Notes: generated by a model from the sequence alone, not told the origin. 64,000 bases of DNA from Nephrocerus scutellatus (GCA_947095585.1 OX352761.1:86804419-86868418), one strand, 5' to 3'; shown: positions 10,210 to 19,127, numbered from the stretch's first letter. A program made the numbers and translations.

Positions 10210-10802
10210 GAGTCAATAAAACTGTTAAGATGGTTGCGAAAAGGTTCGTTTGGCCGCGAATGAACACAGACTACCGTCAGTGGGCAAAGTGCTGCGTGCC
10301 GTGCCAAAAATCAAAGATTCAACGCCACAATGTCTCACCACTTGGCAGTTATGAGATGCCGAATCAGCAGTTCGAACATATACATATGGACATTGTTGGC
10401 CCGCTACCGCCTTCAAATGGTTACCGATACTGTTTAACATGCATCGATCGATACTCACGTTGGCCTGAAGCGTACCCAATCGTTGATATAACCGCAAAAA
10501 CCGTCGCATCAACACTTTTTACTTGCTGGTTTCCGAGATTTGGAGTGCCTCTTCGGATAACGACAGACCAGGGCCGCCAATTTGAATGTGACCTCTTTAA
10601 GGATCTCACCAGAATGATCGGTGCACATCACCTGCGAACCACTGCATACCATCCAGCCGCAAATGGTTTGATCGAAAGTTGGCACCGTTCGCTAAAAACT
10701 GCTATCAAATGCCACAATACGGAACGATGGACGGAAGTTCTCCCAATTATATTGCTGGGTTTAAGGTCGACATTGAAAGAGGTTATTGGCGGAACAGTTG
10801 CG
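10210..10802 (+). pseudogene. pol: Gypsy-B integrase, body A
   Basis: From 10230 an open frame encodes integrase: zinc-binding end (CCVPCQKSK), then core with [17 protein letters not shown] (first Asp), [17 protein letters not shown] (second Asp) and [15 protein letters not shown] (Glu, with the 35-residue spacing expected). It ends abruptly near 10802, in [14 protein letters not shown], where sequence from a non-LTR RT takes over. The C-terminal GPY-type module is missing here but present in body B. The His pair of the zinc domain lies upstream in another frame. Confidence 0.88.
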
Positions 10803-10912
10803 GAAAAGAGGATGAACTGGCCTGCGTCCTCTTCAACCTGGCGTTGGAGAAAGTGATCCGAGACTACGATGTAACGGTGAGAGGAACAATCCTCTATAAG
10901 TCATTTCATTTT
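10803..10912 (+). pseudogene. Non-LTR retrotransposon RT fragment at the Gypsy-B body junction
   Basis: In one frame this ~110-bp patch reads [19 protein letters not shown] and continues VTVRGTILYKS. This is the block just before the catalytic YADD in insect endonuclease-RT (LINE) proteins, where (Q)GD-x-L-xx-LLFN-x-ALE is highly conserved. It starts where body A integrase breaks off and stops before the LTR-end remnant at 10913. Filler DNA copied from a LINE during repair is the simplest reading. Confidence 0.75.
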
Positions 10913-10952
10913 ACCGACATCTTGATTTTCCACATTGATGACCCCGACGTCG
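10913..10952 (+). repeat. LTR 3'-end remnant and second PBS inside Gypsy-B
   Basis: ACCGACATCTTGATTTTCCACA corresponds to the last ~22 bases of the Gypsy-B LTR with small changes, and TTGATGACCCCGACGTCG to its PBS (one G changed to A). This marks the start of body B and shows that body B was joined just inside an LTR. Confidence 0.8.
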
Positions 10953-10954
10953 AC

Positions 10955-11543
10955 ATGCAGACGGAAGATAATTCATCAAATTCGCAACATAACCAACAAA
11001 CACGAGAAGTCTCCCGTATAGCAGTTAAAATCCCTCCATTTTGGAGCGCCAAACCGGAGCTATGGTTTGCTCAAGTGGAGTCGCAATTTTTCGCAAGAAT
11101 TAGGCGATATGCGACCGTCACAGCTACTCCGTGAAATGCGCGAATTAGGTGGCAGCATTATGAGCGAAGAAATGCTTAAGTCAATCTGGCTGCAGAGGCT
11201 ACCTACAAATATTCGCAGCATCATTTTTATCAGCAATGAAAAGTTGCAGCAAATGGCCGTTTTAGCCGACAAAATTGCCGAGGTAAGCGATTCCTCAAAT
11301 ATTTCTGTGATATCAACTACACAACAAGTTCAAAATAACACGTTGGAAGCACAAATATCACTGCTTACCAAACAGATTGCTGAACTGCGTTCACATCCAA
11401 AGAGAATCGAAGGCCGCCATCGCCATCGTTCTACTTCCCGGCACCGCGCAAACATATCATCAGAGATATGTTGGTACCACAGAAAATTTGGCGATACAGC
11501 AAAGAAATGTCGTGCACCATGCAAATTCCAGTCGGGAGATTAA
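10955..11543 (+). pseudogene. gag: Gypsy-B gag, body B
   Basis: ATG at 10955 in the same context as body A. After VESQFFAR near 11097, about 200 bp are deleted, joining directly to the region before MRPSQLLREM in a different frame. The remaining gag (11067-11543) is open and ends with CWYHRKFGDTAKKCRAPC. Short matching bases (GCAAG/AGAATTA) at the edges of the gap suggest a slippage or microhomology deletion. Confidence 0.85.
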
Positions 11544-12376
11544 TTCGTCTGTCAGCAACAGCGGCACTTGACAGACGACTTGCTAACAACCGCCGCCTTT
11601 TTGTCACAGACAACAAAAGCAAGCTCAAATTTCTTGTCGACACCGGCGCCGATATTTCGGTAATACCGCCCAATAAACTGCAAAGACATCAACCAGACAC
11701 CAACAAATTTCTCTACGCTGCGAACAGAACTCACTTCCAGACTTACGGAGAAAAACATCTTGTGATTGACCTGGGACTTAGAAGATGGTTTCCATGGTTA
11801 TTCATCGTGGCAGATGTATCGCAACCAATACTTGAAGTCGACTTTCTACAAAAATATAACCTCCAAGTCGACATTCGCCAAAAAATATTGTTGGACGAAA
11901 CAACCAACTGTGCAATTCGTGACGAAACGGTAACAGCTAAATTATCCACAATCAATGACTCTCTTCCTTTTCAGGATATATTACGATATTTTAAGGACAT
12001 TACACGCAGTACCATCGTACCAAGTAAAATTCAACACGTGGTGACACACCACAGCGTCACCAAAGGTCCGCCGATCTTTTCACAACCACGAAGATTATGT
12101 CCCGAAAAGTTGAAAGTCGCTAAAATTGAGTTTAAAATAATGTTAAAGCAAGGAATCTGCCGCCAATCGAGAAGCCCTTGGCCCCTGGGCAAGCCCACTA
12201 CACCTCGTTAAGAAATCAAACAGCGAATGGAGACCTTGCGGCGACTTCCGACGACTTAACGCTGTAACAGAACCAGACCGTTATCCCCTGCCACACATCC
12301 ATGATTTCGCACAACTTTTGCACGGCGAACGAATTTTCTCGACAGTGGACCTAAAAAGAGCGTATCACTAATTCCC
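11468..12376 (+). pseudogene. pol: Gypsy-B pol, body B: protease and RT start
   Basis: The frame overlapping the gag end reads the protease (DTG at 11639-11647), continues through a dimer-type block (ADVSQPILEVDFLQKYNLQV) and reaches RSPWPLG, where it shifts and ends at 12211. RT resumes in another frame through CGDFRRLN to the first catalytic box VDLKRAYH, which is followed by a stop at 12369-12371. Unlike body A the protease is complete. Confidence 0.85.
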
Positions 12377-12377
12377 C

Positions 12378-13709
12378 GTGGAACCAGACGACGTGCCCAA
12401 AACTGCCATCAACACACCTTTCGGAATGTTTGAATTCGTTCAGATGACCTTTGGCTTACGAAATGCTGGACAGACATTCCAAAGATTTATCGGCCAAATC
12501 GTCAAAGACTTTGATTTCGCCAAAGCCTATCTGGACGACATTTTGGTGGCTTCCGAAAACGAGCAACAGCACCGTCAACACCATCGAATCCTATTTCAAA
12601 AACTGCTGGAACACAACGTCGTAATCAACGTCTCAAAATGTATTTTGGGTCAACCAGAAGTTAGGTTTTTGGGTCACTTCGTCGGAAAAGACGGCGTACG
12701 ACCACTACCCGAACGAATAGAAGCTTTAAAAAACTACGAGCTGCCTAAACTTGTGTGCGACCTACGACGATTCCTCGCAACAACAAATTTCTACCGTCGT
12801 TTCATCCCGCGAACTGCCGAAAAGCAACAAGTGCTATTCGACCTGATTAAAAGCAACAAAAAGAACGACCGTTCAGTAATATGCTGGAACGAAACGGCAA
12901 TCCAAGCATTCGACAGTTGCAAGGAAGATATCGGCAGAACTACACTCTTAGCTTTCCTACAACCTGAAGCACAACTCGCCATCATGGTTGATGCTTCTGA
13001 CAGTGCCGTGGGTGCCGCATTACAACAATTTCAGGAGAATTCCTGGGAGCCTCTTGGATTTTATTCTGAAAAATTATCACCTGCGCAATCTAAGTACAGA
13101 ACTTACTACCGTGAAGTGTTAAGTGCTTACAAGGCAGTAAGGCATTTTCGTCACATGCTTGATGAACAGAACTTCTGTATCTACACCGACCACAAGCCGC
13201 TTGTATACGCTTTCGAACAGAAACCTGAAAAAGCGTCACCACGACAACTTAGACACCTAGATTTTCTGAGCCAGTTCACCACGGATGTCCGCATGCTTGG
13301 AAAACAAACCGTTGTTGCTGACACATTTTTAAGAATCAACGACATCACAGCATTTTCAACACTAGATTTCGAAAAGCTTTCTGACTCACAGAAGGCTGAT
13401 CAAGAAATAAAAAGGTTTTTACTTTCTAATTCAAGTTTAAAAATAAAATCTTTCGTCATTCCAGATAGCAAAAAAACAATTTATTGTGATACTTTAACGG
13501 GAACTTCGCGACCATATTTGACTCGCGAACGTTGGCACCGTTCGCTCAAAACTGCTATCAAATGCCACAATACGGAACGATGGACGGAAGTTCTGCCAAT
13601 TATATTGCTCGGATTAAGGTCGACATTGAAAGAGGATATTGGCGGAACAGTAGCGGACATGATTTATGGAACAACGGCTACCTGGAGATTTCATAGCACC
13701 AACGAGTAA
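12378..13709 (+). pseudogene. pol: Gypsy-B pol, body B: RT, RNase H and integrase tail
   Basis: A 443-residue open frame. RT has [20 protein letters not shown] and YLDD at 12528-12539. RNase H has AIMVDASDSAVGAALQQF and FCIYTDHKPLVYAF. The frame then jumps at about 13527 from GTSRPYLTR to [15 protein letters not shown]. The entire integrase zinc domain and catalytic core (about 550 bp, present in body A) are deleted in frame. This is the longest uninterrupted polymerase frame of the gypsy elements here, but it lacks integrase. Confidence 0.9.
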
Positions 13710-14118
13710 ATCAAATACAATCATTGAAAACGAATTTGTCAAGCAACTTCGTACTTACATGCGAAGCGTAAAGCCAGCACCTGTCAGTAACCATTCACCG
13801 AGAACTGTTTTCCTGCAGCAAGATTTAAAAATAACAACACACGTCTTCATCCGCAACGACGCAGTCCGAAAGACGTTATAGCAACTATATGACGGCTCAT
13901 TTTAAGTCATTCGTCGAGAGAATACATTTTATACCCTAGATGTTGGCGGTAAGGAGAAGAATATCTCGATCGATCGACTTGAGGCCGCACATGTTCCTAG
14001 TGAATCAACAATCGATGATGACGGATACGTCAAAAACACGCCGACAACTGATAACAAAACAACCAGTTACACAACTCGTTTCGGGTGCAAGGTACGTTTT
14101 AAAGACCTCAGCATTACA
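13666..14118 (+). pseudogene. pol: Gypsy-B integrase C-terminal module
   Basis: Frame starting inside the previous ORF: LPGDFIAPTSKSNT, then TTHVFIRNDAVRKTL, then after a TAG the block QLYDGSF, a degenerate GPY/F module. A TAA interrupts it again, and the tail (EKNISIDRLEAAHV) ends at a TAA near 14118. A purine-rich GGGGGGAG (14135-14142) just before the 3' LTR is the likely polypurine tract. Confidence 0.75.
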
Positions 14119-14145
14119 TAACACCCTCATTCACGGGGGGAGTAC

Positions 14146-14425
14146 TGTGGTGGCAACCCTGCCTCACCACAATTATCGATGGATGCTCGGCAACCCTGCC
14201 CAGCTGTCAAAACAAAATATGCTGACAGAAGCAGCATTGTCACACCGACAGAATAGTTCGACTCCCTCTTTATCTCTTGGTTTGAACGCGATATAGACGT
14301 GCATCGGCTCCGCACCTAATTATAAATCGACAAACATCAGTATTCTTATTATTAAATAAAGTTAAATATTAATAAAACCTAATTCGCAGGCTTCCTTTTA
14401 TTCGATCGACATTTGAATTTCCACA
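14146..14425 (+). repeat. Gypsy-B 3' LTR
   Basis: 280 bp, TGTGGTGG...TTCCACA, matching the 5' LTR in length and nearly in sequence. It is followed by ATGC, which also precedes the 5' LTR. Confidence 0.92.
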
Positions 14426-14567
14426 ATGCCAACAAGACAAAACCGGTTTTACTTTAAAAAAAACTGCAGTCAGACAGAAAGTGTTGCATTTGCGACAACT
14501 TATGACGGTTTCATTTCGTCATTTAATGACATCAATCTGGGACGTTAGCAAACTACTTGTGGACGTT

Positions 14568-14890
14568 ACAGCCCCTCTCTCAGAAAGGGAGCGTTTGCCC
14601 CAAACCAGATGGCGATTTTCGAGAACTGCTCCATGGGAGCTTTTGGGAGAGATGTGTCCCAAAGCCCTGTGTCGGTAAAATTTGCAGCTTTCATTTGGTA
14701 CCAATTAACCCCCATACTTCCTTCGCGTCACTGAGAAAAAAACACTAGCCTGAAAATAAATGCAATCTTTAGAAGCCCCTCTCTCAGAAAGGGGGCGTTT
14801 GTCCCAAACCAGATGGCGATTTTTGAGAACTGCTCCATGGGAGCTTTCGGGAGAGATGTGTCCCAAAGCCCTAACCCATTGTATGCTATA
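14568..14890 (+). repeat. Dispersed repeat family R, two tandem units
   Basis: The CCATGG-centred block with its leader (CTCTCAGAAAGGG, CCCCAAACCAGATGGCGATT) occurs at 14572-14666 and again at 14773-14872, about 200 bp apart. The ACCAATTAACCCCCATACTT block lies between them at 14700-14719. The family is therefore a tandem-capable ~200-bp unit, also found at 4525 and 5274. Confidence 0.75.
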
Positions 14891-15211
14891 CTGCCATTTT
14901 CATATCTATCATCAATCATATGAAACTAGACATAAACCAAATACAAATTGATACACCTTCCGTTAAAATTGGGCCACGATAATAAAAATAGTATGGTGTA
15001 TAGAACTATTATTCACTTTTAATTTAATACCAACATTTATATCTGCCCCCTATAAACACGACCACTATAGAACTTTTATGGAAAAGTCCGTTTTTTGACA
15101 AAACAAATCATACTGAGACAAATTCAATGGAATCAGTTCTAAAATTTAATGAATTTTAACATTTATTTAATAGATATTATGAATTATAAAATAAAAAATT
15201 TGAAATACGTA
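14891..15211. repeat. Family R internal segment and AT-rich flank
   Basis: 14983-15105 is the reverse complement of 4777-4915 (ACTTTTCCATAAAA, ATGTTGGTATTAAAT). The rest up to 15211 is AT-rich with no gene. Confidence 0.55.
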
Positions 15212-15525
15212 CTAGTTTTTAATCAAAAGTTCCTTAATTTGATTTCTGCGTTTTTGTCCTTTTGATCTAATTGTTTTAAGGCTGTTTTCATACCTTATTT
15301 CTTCGACTTTATCACTTGTGAATTCATCGAAAGCGTCAGAGTCATCCAAATATTTTGCAATGTTATGCCAAATTAAGCAAAATAAAATTATTCTTGATGC
15401 ATTATGAAGAGCAACTCTTGCTTTATAATGTAAGATTGGAACTCGCCGTTTCAATTGCCCAAAACAAAGATCAATTACTACGCTTTCCTTTGTAAATAAT
15501 CGATTGAACTCTATTGTATTGTATT
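15212..15525 (-). pseudogene. PIF/Harbinger transposase C-terminal fragment
   Basis: The minus-strand frame reads EFNRLFTKESVVIDLCFGQL, then KRRVPILHYK and IILFCLIWHNIAKYLDD. This is the end of the DDE_Tnp_4 domain, where a conserved (V)IE-x-xFG-x-LK-R-x-P block carries the last catalytic acidic position; here the Asp of VVID stands at that site. About 40 residues of basic tail follow (KGQKRRNQIKELLIKN). The N-terminal two-thirds are absent. It may be the other end of the Harbinger copy whose N-terminus is at 18477, separated by later insertions, but this is not shown. Confidence 0.72.
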
Positions 15526-15755
15526 TGTATTTTTAATGTGAGATTAATACTCCTTTATTGGTGGCTATTTATACAAATAATATGTAATAAATTTGCTTAT
15601 TCTAAATTATTTAATAACTGCTTAGTCTGGATTACTGAAAATTAATTGTTATGACCCATTAATGGGTCATCGTTATGCGGTTGACAAAACTGTTTAGTCA
15701 TATGCTGTGTTGCTTTGGCAAAACCAGCTGGCTTACAACAACAATCGCATAAGTA
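15526..15755. other. AT-rich flank with a 20-bp palindrome
   Basis: No gene. ATGACCCATTAATGGGTCAT at 15651-15670 is its own reverse complement, sitting between two TGTTA/CGTTA-type flanks. It could be two abutting terminal inverted repeats or a footprint. Confidence 0.5.
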
Positions 15756-15800
15756 TAAGAGTCCCCGCACACTAGAGACTTTCTGTCGGCCGATAGTTTA

Positions 15801-16121
15801 ATGGTACTTGCATCGAGGAAACTGAAAATCTTTCGTGGAATGACCACATATTTACCGTCGCCAAAAATGCTGCGAAATGTTGTGGTTTTCTAGCCCGGCG
15901 CAAGAAATATTTCTATTCCTCTGATATGGCTACTATTTACGAGGCTTTTAATCGCCCTAAACTTGAGTACAATTGCCATATCTGATCTGGTGCGCCTAAA
16001 ACTACTTTTCATCAGATTGATAGAATACAAGACCGCGCGATAAAACTTATCGGTGACGCAAATATAGTGAAATCAATAGATTCTCTTGAACACCTCAGAA
16101 ACGTTTCCTGCTTATCACTGT
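15801..16121 (+). pseudogene. Jockey-like RT C-terminal fragment (captured)
   Basis: The frame reads LSWNDHIFTVAKNAAKC, IYEAFNRPKLEYNCHI, then a TGA where Trp is expected, then SGAPKTTFHQIDRIQDRA and SIDSLEHLRNVSCLSLFYRF. This is the conserved region C-terminal to the RT domain in jockey/R1-type insect LINEs. It is the reverse complement of 25187-25497 apart from minor changes. It begins exactly where the 42-bp Harbinger terminus ends. Confidence 0.78.
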
Positions 16122-16832
16122 TTTATCGCTTCTTCTACCCGGTAAGGGCCCTGGTATGGTGGTTGCAATGCCTTTCGCACTGCGTCTGTACGGACAAGGA
16201 AATGTGAGCACGTCTTGAGATCTTTAAAGACGAAAATTGTTGACTTATTGATGTGTCGTGATGGTTGGGGTTGGTTGTACTAGCTTGAAATAATTTTTAA
16301 TTTTAGTGATAACTTAGTTTTGTGTCGAAAATGATGACGGTTCCTGGAAGGCGTAATTTTTCTCCGTATACGAGCTTAGCTGAGGAAGCTTCGAAATCGT
16401 TTCTGAAAGCGGTTCTCAAGCCTAGTAGTACGAGAGGTAAGGATTTGGTCCATTGGGAAGCTTGAAGCTTTCAAGCTGCGGTGTCATCGTTCGATCATGC
16501 CGTTGCATGCCGGATTATATGCTGTGGTTCGCCTGCGTTGAAATCCGATTAGATTGGCTAGACTTGTGAATAATTCGGATTCTAATTGAGCTCCTCTGTC
16601 GGAGACGATGATGGATGGTACGCCGAAACGGCTGATCCATGTTTTTATTAGGGTGTCTGCGACTGTTTCGGCTTTAATGTCCGCCATTGGCGCGGCTTCA
16701 GTTCATCGCGTGAAACGGTCTATGATCGTCAAACAATAACTATTGTTTTCGGATGGTTGCAAAGGGCCCACTATGTCGATATGAATTTCGGAGAATCGGT
16801 CACTGACAACAATGTAGTTACCACATGCACTT
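16122..16832 (-). pseudogene. pol: Gypsy-C integrase fragment (captured, inverted copy)
   Basis: Minus strand: EIHIDIVGPLQPSENNSYCL (first Asp), a TGA in place of Trp after DRFTR, then MADIKAETVADTLIKTW, VPSIIVSDRGAQLE (second Asp), YNPACNGMIER (Glu) and a second TGA for Trp. It ends with a GPY-type module near 16140. The segment 24503-25184 is the same gene in the other orientation and shares the second stop. Arm one keeps ~50 bp (NSYCLTIIDRF) that are deleted at 24590, so this copy is not derived from the present-day sequence there. Confidence 0.85.
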
Positions 16833-17142
16833 TTAGAGTCCCCGCACACTAGAGACTTTCTGTCGGCCGATAGTTTAGTCGCGCTCTTACTCAGTATGAA
16901 CATGTATGCAAGTGCGCAGACTACAACGATTTGGTATCGGCCGATAAATAAGTTTAATGTGCGACACGATTTCGTTTCAATTTTATCAAACTAAAGTATC
17001 GGCAAACTATCGCAAACTGCTTAATCAGTATGGCGCTCTTCCACGCGCGCACACTTACGATTTTTTAGTCGGCCGACTCAATAATTCAGTAATGCCTGAA
17101 ACACAAACACGCTTCAGCTTCGTCTTCGCTACGTTACGATGC

Positions 17143-17735
17143 ATGGAAAATCGAAAAACGGAAGGTAACCTGAAAGAGGATGATTCTCAAGAAAATGATG
17201 ATGAAGATGACGAAGCTGGTCCTTCTACTTCCACACCTATTCGTCAGCGGAATAAGAGGACTATGGTACCGAAGCAAAGAATTTGGATGAAGCATTAATA
17301 GAAGCATTGAAAGGGGCTAATACGAATGAAAACACAAACTTTGCCTTATCTCTTGTCCCTTCACTCCATAGCTTAACCGCTGACGAAAAATTCGATGCTA
17401 AAATTGGTATCCTCAACATTTTTAAGCAAATAAGGCTACGCAGACCTGTTCAGACTACTCAATCAACATCTAGCTACATAAAAAAAAAAATTTTAAAGAA
17501 AAGAATCAAATTACAAATCTTCAAGAAAGGCCTAAATTGGAGGAAGTTACGAGGAACCGCAGAGAATCTTCAAGAGCTCCATTTGAGTCCAGCTTTTTCG
17601 CTCATCCTTGGTGGAATGTTTGGCGTTGGAGCTTATCGGCTCGATAGTTGTGCGTGCCTTTTTCGTTTGTTAGGCCTGGTACTACAAACGAATCCGGTAC
17701 AATTAACTGTCGAGTTGTGGTGGGCATTCAAGTAA
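17143..17735 (+). pseudogene. BESS-motif protein, second ORF of Harbinger (copy 1)
   Basis: The first frame (MENRKTEG onward, from about 17141) has an acidic linker (SQENDDEDDEAGPSTSTP) and a basic patch, then shifts at about 17285. The second frame (17283-17735) contains NFALSLVPSLHSLTADEKFD, a BESS protein-interaction motif, followed by basic residues. In insect Harbinger elements the accessory gene is a MADF-BESS (Myb/SANT-like) DNA-binding protein that helps the transposase. Here the MADF half is missing. The C-terminal part is less clear. The same two frames occur in copy 2. Confidence 0.65.
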
Positions 17736-17859
17736 GAAGTCAGCTAGTTCCTGATAGACCGAATTTTTCAATAGAGGCTCCTAGAATTTTCAAGGCTCAC
17801 GTATGTCCTTTTTTTTGTAATATTTTCTTGGTCAAGGTTTTTTGTAGTTTTCATTGACC

Positions 17860-18270
17860 AGGATCCATTCATCAAAGCATTTGGACTCGCGTCTTTTTAG
17901 TTTCGTGAACTTTTTTTCCGTATTGCTTTTTTCAATGAATCAGGAAGAATTCCGAGAAAATAAAATTGAAACCGGTTATAAACGTGAGAAATGTGATATA
18001 TTGTAAATCACATTTCTCCGATTTAATTCTTAATTTTAATAAAGGGCTTAGCACACCTTATTGCCGTGGCGCAAATCTTTCAGGGAGTAATCCCTTGGCA
18101 AAAAGTTTCAATTTAATTAAAAAAATAATAATAATAATATTGCACGACGACTTGTAAACAATTTAATTTATTCTAAAACAAAACGACATAAATAGCAAAA
18201 CGTTTGAGATTACTCGACCGACTGTTGTCTTAGTCTGCGCGCTCACCACCAACCCGACTGTTTAATCGGC
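17860..18270. other. Interior of Harbinger copy 1 without a clear gene
   Basis: Between the BESS ORF and the right terminus there are AT-rich stretches (ATAATAATAATA near 18128) and short frames with no domain. It includes ~90 bp (about 17803-17880) missing from copy 2. Confidence 0.5.
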
Positions 18271-18476
18271 ACAGTGTGCGCACTAGCAGCCCAACACGAC
18301 CAAACTATCGGCCGATAAAAAAGTCTCTAGTGTGCGGGGACTCTAAGAAGCCCCCGACACGTTACTGCATTCCTTACATCATCCTCATTTACGTGTGCAG
18401 TATATTTGCACCGACATGTTACTGCATACTTTTTAATCATTCATTTTTCGTTTACTGTCTTGACGTGCAGACCACA

Positions 18477-18840
18477 ATGTCAGAAGCAGATAAAATAATT
18501 TTGGCAGTGATTGCAGTGTGTTTAAAAAAAAGAAATTAATGAAAAACAAAATCAACGAAAAAAAAAATTTGGATGAAAAATTGGCACAGAAAAAGGAATG
18601 AATTTACACACCAAAATTTGCTGAACGTATTAAAGGTATCTTCGCAAGAAGACTTTAGAAACTTCTTACGAATGAATAATTCAACTTATGAGGAATTACT
18701 CAATATGGTTGGATCCTATATATACAAACAAGACACCACTATGCGTGAAGCAATTCCAAAAGATCTTCGCCTTTCGACTACTTTACGATTTCTTGCGACG
18801 GGAAATTCTTTTGAGGATCTTAAGTTCTTTTCTATCAGCA
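18477..18840 (+). pseudogene. PIF/Harbinger transposase N-terminal fragment
   Basis: ATG at 18477 opens MSEADKIILAVIAVCLKK, which shifts in a poly-A run near 18530. The next frame reads KNWHRKRNEFTHQNLLNVLK, FRNFLRMNNSTYEELLNMV, then YIYKQDTTMREAIPKDLRLS and LRFLATGNSFEDLKF. This is the N-terminal region of PIF transposases (R-MREAI-P-E-RL-x-TLRFLATG). It stops at about 18826, where a MADF gene on the other strand begins. The whole DDE core is deleted. A poly-A-run frameshift and the truncation make it non-functional. Confidence 0.8.
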
Positions 18841-19001
18841 TTTGGGTATCTTTCCCGATATTTCTCGACTAATTGCTGATTCTGCTCCTCCTTTAAGACT
18901 CTGTTTCTATATTCGTTGCTCCTTATATCACATAACGCAGGTAAAGTGCGGTAAAATTCGATGAACTTAATAATAAAATTTCTTTCTGTGTTTTCCGCCA
19001 T
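18826..19001 (-). pseudogene. MADF-domain protein N-terminus (Harbinger accessory ORF)
   Basis: ATG at 19001 on the minus strand. The frame reads NFIIKFIEFYRTLPALCDIR, then SNEYRNRVLKEEQNQQLVEKYRERYP and ADRKELKILKRI. This matches the MADF pattern FI-x-Y-x-x-x-P-x-L-W-D-S-x-x-Y-x-NR, with Cys in place of the usual Trp. A TATAAA lies just upstream on the same strand (about 19014-19019). It runs into the transposase fragment coming the other way, so the element had convergent genes and lost its middle. The matching BESS part is found in the neighbouring derivative at 17283. Confidence 0.75.
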
Positions 19002-19127
19002 CACGTGTGCACTTTATAAAATTTAGTGTCGAATGAATGCAGTTTCAGTCACTCAAATACACGTGAGGTATCGACTGAAAAACCCATGCATATGATTTGG
19101 ATTTTGCTTACTGCATGCTTCAGTCAT

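Larger units (their letters stand above)
7163..14425 (+). mobile_element. Gypsy-B: LTR retrotransposon with two consecutive internal regions
   Basis: Two 280-bp LTRs (7163-7442 and 14146-14425) enclose 6.7 kb and are flanked on both sides by ATGC (7159-7162 and 14426-14429), a 4-bp target duplication. Inside are two gag-pol bodies in the same direction: body A (7443-10802) and body B (about 10935-14118). Only ~22 bp of LTR end lies between them, after a ~110-bp piece of non-LTR reverse transcriptase. Each body has its own deletions and stops, so neither can work alone. The gag type and PBS (TGGTGACCCCGACG) fit the mag-like branch of insect gypsy elements, by inference. Confidence 0.9.
15759..18343. 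mobile_element. Composite PIF/Harbinger element with captured LINE and gypsy DNA
   Basis: The outer left end is a 42-bp Harbinger terminus (GAGTCCCCGCACACTAGAGA onward, 15759-15800) and the outer right end is the matching inverted terminus ending at 18343. TAA flanks both ends (15756-15758 and 18344-18346), the 3-bp target duplication typical of PIF/Harbinger. Inside are a LINE RT piece (15801-16121), a gypsy integrase piece (16122-16832) and a whole 1.5-kb Harbinger derivative (16836-18343) with its own left terminus. The captured part and the derivative are the reverse complement of 23138-25497. Confidence 0.7.
16836..18343. mobile_element. PIF/Harbinger non-autonomous derivative, copy 1
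   Basis: 1,508 bp between inverted termini GAGTCCCCGCACACTAGAGA and its complement. Subterminal DNA carries repeated TCGGCCGA palindromes (about 16865, 16938, 17071, 18309). TTA stands before the left end and TAA after the right end. There is no transposase gene, but it contains a BESS-type ORF. Copy 2 (23138-24499) is the same element with a ~90-bp deletion. Confidence 0.88.

Noticed and set aside
18347..19127. A second complete Harbinger element between TAA at 18344 and TAA at 19130
   Set aside because: The inner ends (GAAGCCCCC and CAATGACTG) are not inverted repeats of each other, so boundaries are unproven.
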